A stretch of 64,000 nt of DNA from Bradyrhizobium zhanjiangense (lineage in GTDB: Bacteria; Pseudomonadota; Alphaproteobacteria; Rhizobiales; Xanthobacteraceae), in the NCBI RefSeq assembly GCF_004114935.1, contig NZ_CP022221.1, positions 4,051,001 through 4,115,000 of the forward strand, read 5' to 3'. The notes beneath the pieces are model-generated. The model worked only from the letters and a program-made list of their open reading frames with translations. It was not told the origin of the DNA and did not search any database. Numbering within the stretch: the first letter of the stretch is position 1; every line of letters starts with the position of its first letter. Both the position numbers and the translations under genes were made by a program. Shown in pieces: positions 61,009 to 64,000 of this stretch.

Positions 61009-62160
61009 TCAGGCGCTGCGGGCCGCGCCTACCGTATCGGCCATCCTGGCGCCACGTGCGCCCATAGGTTTCTCGCTGCCCGTCGTCGTGTCGCGCGCGG
61101 TCTGGTGCTCCATCTCGGCATCGAGCTCGGCTCCGAGCAGGATCACGATCGCGGAGATCCACAGCCAAGTCATGAAGCCGATCGCGGCGCCGAGCGAGCC
61201 GTAGGTCTCGTTGAACTTGCCGAAGTTGGCGGCGTACCAGGAGAACAGCGCCGATGCGCCGAGCCACAAGACGGTCGCGATTGCGCTGCCCCACGTGATC
61301 CGGCGCCAGCGTGGCGCTTCGCGGCTTGGTCCGAAGCGATAGATGAGCGCGAGCGCCAGCGCGACCGCGACGAACATCGCGGGCCACCGGGCGATGCGAA
61401 CGAGAAGATCGGCGGCGTTCGACAGTCCGACGAAGTTCAGCGCCACCGGCAGGACCACCACCGCGCCGAGTGCGATCAGGACGAAGGCGATGCCGGCGAG
61501 CGTGAAGGAGAGGGAAAGCGCGTTCAGCTTCACGAAGCCTCGCTTCTCTTTCTCGCCGTAAACGATGTTGAGCGTGTCGAACAGCGACTTCATGGCCGCG
61601 TTCGCGCTCCAGAGCGAGACCGCCAGGCCGATGGCGAAGGTGAGACCGAGCGTCTGATTGCCCTTCGAGGCCACGCGCGTGAGCTGATCTCTGGCGACGT
61701 CGATGGCGCCGCCCGGAAGGAATCCGGAGACCTGGTCGACGTGCTTGGCGATGCTGCCCGGATCCGAGAAGAGCCCATAGATTGCGACGAGGGCCGCCAG
61801 CGCCGGGAAGATCGCGAGCAGGCTATAGTAGGTCATGCCGGCGGCGAGCGCGAGGACGCGGTGCTCGGAGATGTTGCCGTAGACCCGCAGCAGGATGTCC
61901 TTCCAACCGCGCGCCGGAATCTCGGAGGGCGCGTCGGCGAGCCGCCCGCGGTCATCGCCTTCCGTCGCGACGGCGGCCGGGAAAGCGTCCCGATCGCCAT
62001 CCTGCTTCTTAGGAAATGCTTCCCTTCTGTCGGGCCGCGCTACGTTCTCGGGCGGGGCGAGGCGATCCAACAGAAACGCGACCGCAAGAAGTCCCAGGGC
62101 TGGCGCCAGACTCCATCCGCCGCCCTCTGGGCGTGCAGCCGACTTCCGGACCTTGGCCAT
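61009..62160 (-). CDS. yihY: YihY/BrkB-family membrane protein
   Basis: 383 residues with a cytoplasmic start, one helix at 20-32, then the YihY core: LALAAGMTYYSLLAIFPALA, LGLTFAIGLAVSLWSANAAM, and further helices including GAAIGFMTWLWISAIVILLG. About six membrane segments in the core. Once named ribonuclease BN, the family is now seen as a membrane protein of unknown activity. A dead partial copy is at 35065-35413. Start ATG 62160 with GGAGGAG upstream. Confidence 0.9.
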   Translation of the reverse strand: MAKVRKSAARPEGGGWSLAPALGLLAVAFLLDRLAPPENVARPDRREAFPKKQDGDRDAFPAAVATEGDDRGRLADAPSEIPARGWKDILLRVYGNISEHRVLALAAGMTYYSLLAIFPALAALVAIYGLFSDPGSIAKHVDQVSGFLPGGAIDVARDQLTRVASKGNQTLGLTFAIGLAVSLWSANAAMKSLFDTLNIVYGEKEKRGFVKLNALSLSFTLAGIAFVLIALGAVVVLPVALNFVGLSNAADLLVRIARWPAMFVAVALALALIYRFGPSREAPRWRRITWGSAIATVLWLGASALFSWYAANFGKFNETYGSLGAAIGFMTWLWISAIVILLGAELDAEMEHQTARDTTTGSEKPMGARGARMADTVGAARSA

Positions 62161-63040
62161 CGAACTCCTCCGCCGGAATTAAATTAATGGAAGCCCAGAG
62201 AGGGAGTTCCTTTCTGATGCCCGTGGCGTTTCGACCGTTCGTCAGAACGCAAACACCCATTGGCCGCGGCTTTCTCGGTTGACAACAGCCGTTACGCGGA
62301 AACTCACAAGCACCTCTGCGTCGCCTTGGCTTGGCTAAAACCGCCGCGCGCATCTGGACAAAATCACACGTCGGCGTTTAGCAGGTTGGAAAGTTTAGGA
62401 TCTCTATCCTTCCTAGCGGGGCGCTTCGTAGCGATCCGGCATCTGCCAGGATCTGCGTACCGTGGGCGAGGCTACTGTGATGGCGCGGTTCCGAGCGGCT
62501 TCGGCGGATCAATCGCATTGACCGCGAGCTCGATGGTGGCATACAGATTGGCGCCATGAAGAGCGCGATCTTACTTGCCGTGGAGGACATTCTGACCCGG
62601 GGTCGAATGGTCCCGACATGCAGAGGTGCGCCTCCCTGCATGCGTCTGGTTTTACCGACTAACGTTGAGGTTGGGACGGCGTTGAACCCGTAGCCGCTCA
62701 CTCGCGTTCTTTGAGTCTTCCAGAAATCCGAACTCCGACGGTGAGACGCCTACCTTTGTTTGTTTGAGCTTTCAAACCTTTCTCATGAATACTTGAACCC
62801 TGCGCTGCCAAGCAAAGACGATTCCATGTACGATGGACTCCCTTCGAAACTCGCCTGAGAAGACGCAGCCGGTCATGCAGGTGGTACCTATTCACGACCT
62901 CGGCTCCGGAATTGTTACGCGCAGCGCTTGGCGGTACGGAGGTTGACAACAAGCTGGAATGCTGTGGGTTGCTCGACCGGCATGTCTGCCGGATTGCCGC
63001 CTTTTAAACGTAAGTGGCCAAGAAAGGCAGTCGCCGATAT
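62161..63040. other. 880 bp without a confident gene
   Basis: Lower GC than the core, short frames only, none with a motif or ribosome-binding site. Probably decayed DNA. Confidence 0.45.
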
Positions 63041-63044
63041 CTGC

Positions 63045-63400
63045 CTGTGCCACGTCCATCGACCGCGGCGGTATCGATCGAGACAGTCGCAATGCCGGAA
63101 TCTGCCACCCCGTCGTTAGCTTTGCAGGCAACGAGTCGGTGCCGTTGAGGTTTACTGGCGTACTGCTGAACGAAGCATCGTCATCAGCATGAAGCTTCCT
63201 GCCCTTGAAGGTCCGGAAACCATCGCACCATCAACAAGCTCAACGCCGCTGTCGTTGGCCAACACGTTGCCGCTGGCGAACACGAGTATCCTCTGCAGTA
63301 GTAAAACTGTCGTCAGCCGCAACCGGCGCGTCGTTCACCGGATTTACCGTGATCTTCACCGTCGATGTTGGAATCGGGCGTCCCACCGTGCGTGGCGCAG
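63045..63400 (-). pseudogene. Remains of a cadherin-like/VCBS repeat adhesin
   Basis: Frames on the minus strand carry VKITVNPVNDAPVAADDSFT, then TAEDT, VFASGNVLANDSG, NLNGTDS and CKANDGVADSGIATVSIDTA. These are consecutive parts of the Asp-rich cadherin-like repeat (NPVNDAP ... NDG.AD) found in large secreted adhesins. At least two frameshifts separate them. Only one repeat-length remains. Confidence 0.65.
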
Positions 63401-63630
63401 CTCTATCTCGCACCTCGTTTCAACCTATCGCTTCAATCCGCTATAAGATCAACGTGTGTTGTGCTGGTGCGCCACCGTTCAAACTCTTGAAGCGTGACTT
63501 GTCATGTCCCTGATGCAGGCGAGGGCGGCCCTCATTCGACACAAAACGGCCATCGTCGGCAACAAGGTTAATATTACGGCGTCTAGAGATGGCCGCCGTC
63601 GTTCGAAAGTAACGACAGGCCGAACACCGG

Positions 63631-63646
63631 AATAACGTACGTTATT
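63631..63646. promoter_or_regulatory. 16-bp perfect palindrome
   Basis: AATAACGTACGTTATT, about 110 bp before the epimerase-like gene. Its symmetry and AT-rich arms suggest an operator. Confidence 0.45.
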
Positions 63647-63755
63647 ACAGACAGCAGAGTGCCAACCGATAGATCGTTGGTTGGAAGTCAAGCAGGTGTG
63701 GGAGTGACTGAATCCGCATTTGTGGAGACCGTGTATTGCGTTGGGAGTTAAATCA

Positions 63756-64000
63756 TTGTTGGCGCGAAGGAAGCGGATTCTGGTAACGGGCGGCGCTGGC
63801 TTCCTGGGTTCGCACTTGTGCGAACAGCTGATTGGCGCGGGGAGCGAAGTTCTGTGCGTCGATAATTTCTACACCGGCGCGAAAGAAAACCTAGGTGCGC
63901 TGTTGGGTTCACCTCAGCTCGAAATCATCCGGCACGACATTACGTTTCCTCTCTATGTGGAAGTCGATGAGATATTCAATCTGGCGTGCCCTGCCAGTCC
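63756..64000 (+). CDS. UDP-glucuronate decarboxylase-like NAD-dependent epimerase (3' end outside window)
   Basis: Reads [20 protein letters not shown] with the NAD-binding GGxGxx[41 protein letters not shown], then ACPAS at the window end. This is the start of the extended SDR that turns UDP-glucuronate into UDP-xylose (UXS type). The start is uncertain: TTG 63756 or 63759 with GGGAG upstream. It suggests an exopolysaccharide or lipopolysaccharide locus to the right. Confidence 0.85.
   Translation, partial: MLARRKRILVTGGAGFLGSHLCEQLIGAGSEVLCVDNFYTGAKENLGALLGSPQLEIIRHDITFPLYVEVDEIFNLACPAS

Noticed and set aside
60772..62187. A 471-codon plus-strand frame
   Set aside because: Antisense shadow of yihY.

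Overview
The window looks like a chromosome segment of Bradyrhizobium or a very close relative. The evidence is the GC-rich coding style, short palindromic repeats of the bradyrhizobial kind in several intergenic spaces, and many short orphan proteins of a type I associate with that genus. No database search was possible, so all family names rest on reading motifs. Positions 1 to about 33,660 are orderly core-like chromosome. They hold yidD (cut by the window edge), a ClpP-like periplasmic protein, an IscU-like scaffold, folE, hisI, a lytic transglycosylase, a DUF2336 protein, an HPt plus receiver pair, nadK, an S10 carboxypeptidase, a serine hydrolase broken by an in-frame TGA, small envelope proteins, an outer-membrane beta-barrel protein, a methyltransferase-methyltransferase-GFA operon, tRNA-Thr, tRNA-Tyr, rlmB, a luciferase-like monooxygenase, a LysR regulator divergent from an MFS-GAF-amidohydrolase operon, an insertion sequence placed exactly at that operon's last stop codon, a UvrD-type helicase, a TMEM175-like channel, a YciI-like protein, a very short mRNA for a 14-residue peptide, and tRNA-Gly. 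// Immediately downstream of tRNA-Gly (33,591-33,664) the character changes. From there to about 63,400 coding density drops, and fragments of larger genes lie scrambled on both strands: yihY, polX, a MOSC protein, a short-chain dehydrogenase, ku, an ATP-dependent DNA ligase, a phage-type integrase and a cadherin-like adhesin. Between them are intact short genes, an RHH regulator with a PHB-depolymerase-type esterase, a bS21 paralogue, a cold-shock protein, a transglutaminase-like protein and an intact yihY. I read this as a decayed genomic island next to the tRNA. // The most complex object is a three-layer nest at 44,457-50,629. A gene for a DUF6894-type small protein was split by an IS21-family element with a 9-bp target duplication. 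The istA gene of that element was in turn split by a RIT element, which is three consecutive tyrosine recombinase genes between 32-bp inverted repeats. Each RIT end carries three copies of a 9-bp motif in mirror-image order. // Other signals worth a second look are a recurrent leader element just upstream of at least five orphan small genes, two micro-membrane-protein paralogues, a full-length Shine-Dalgarno sequence in front of the 14-codon ORF, and a run of single-base deletions in otherwise intact-looking accessory genes. The window ends inside a UDP-glucuronate-decarboxylase-like gene, suggesting that a surface-polysaccharide locus begins there.
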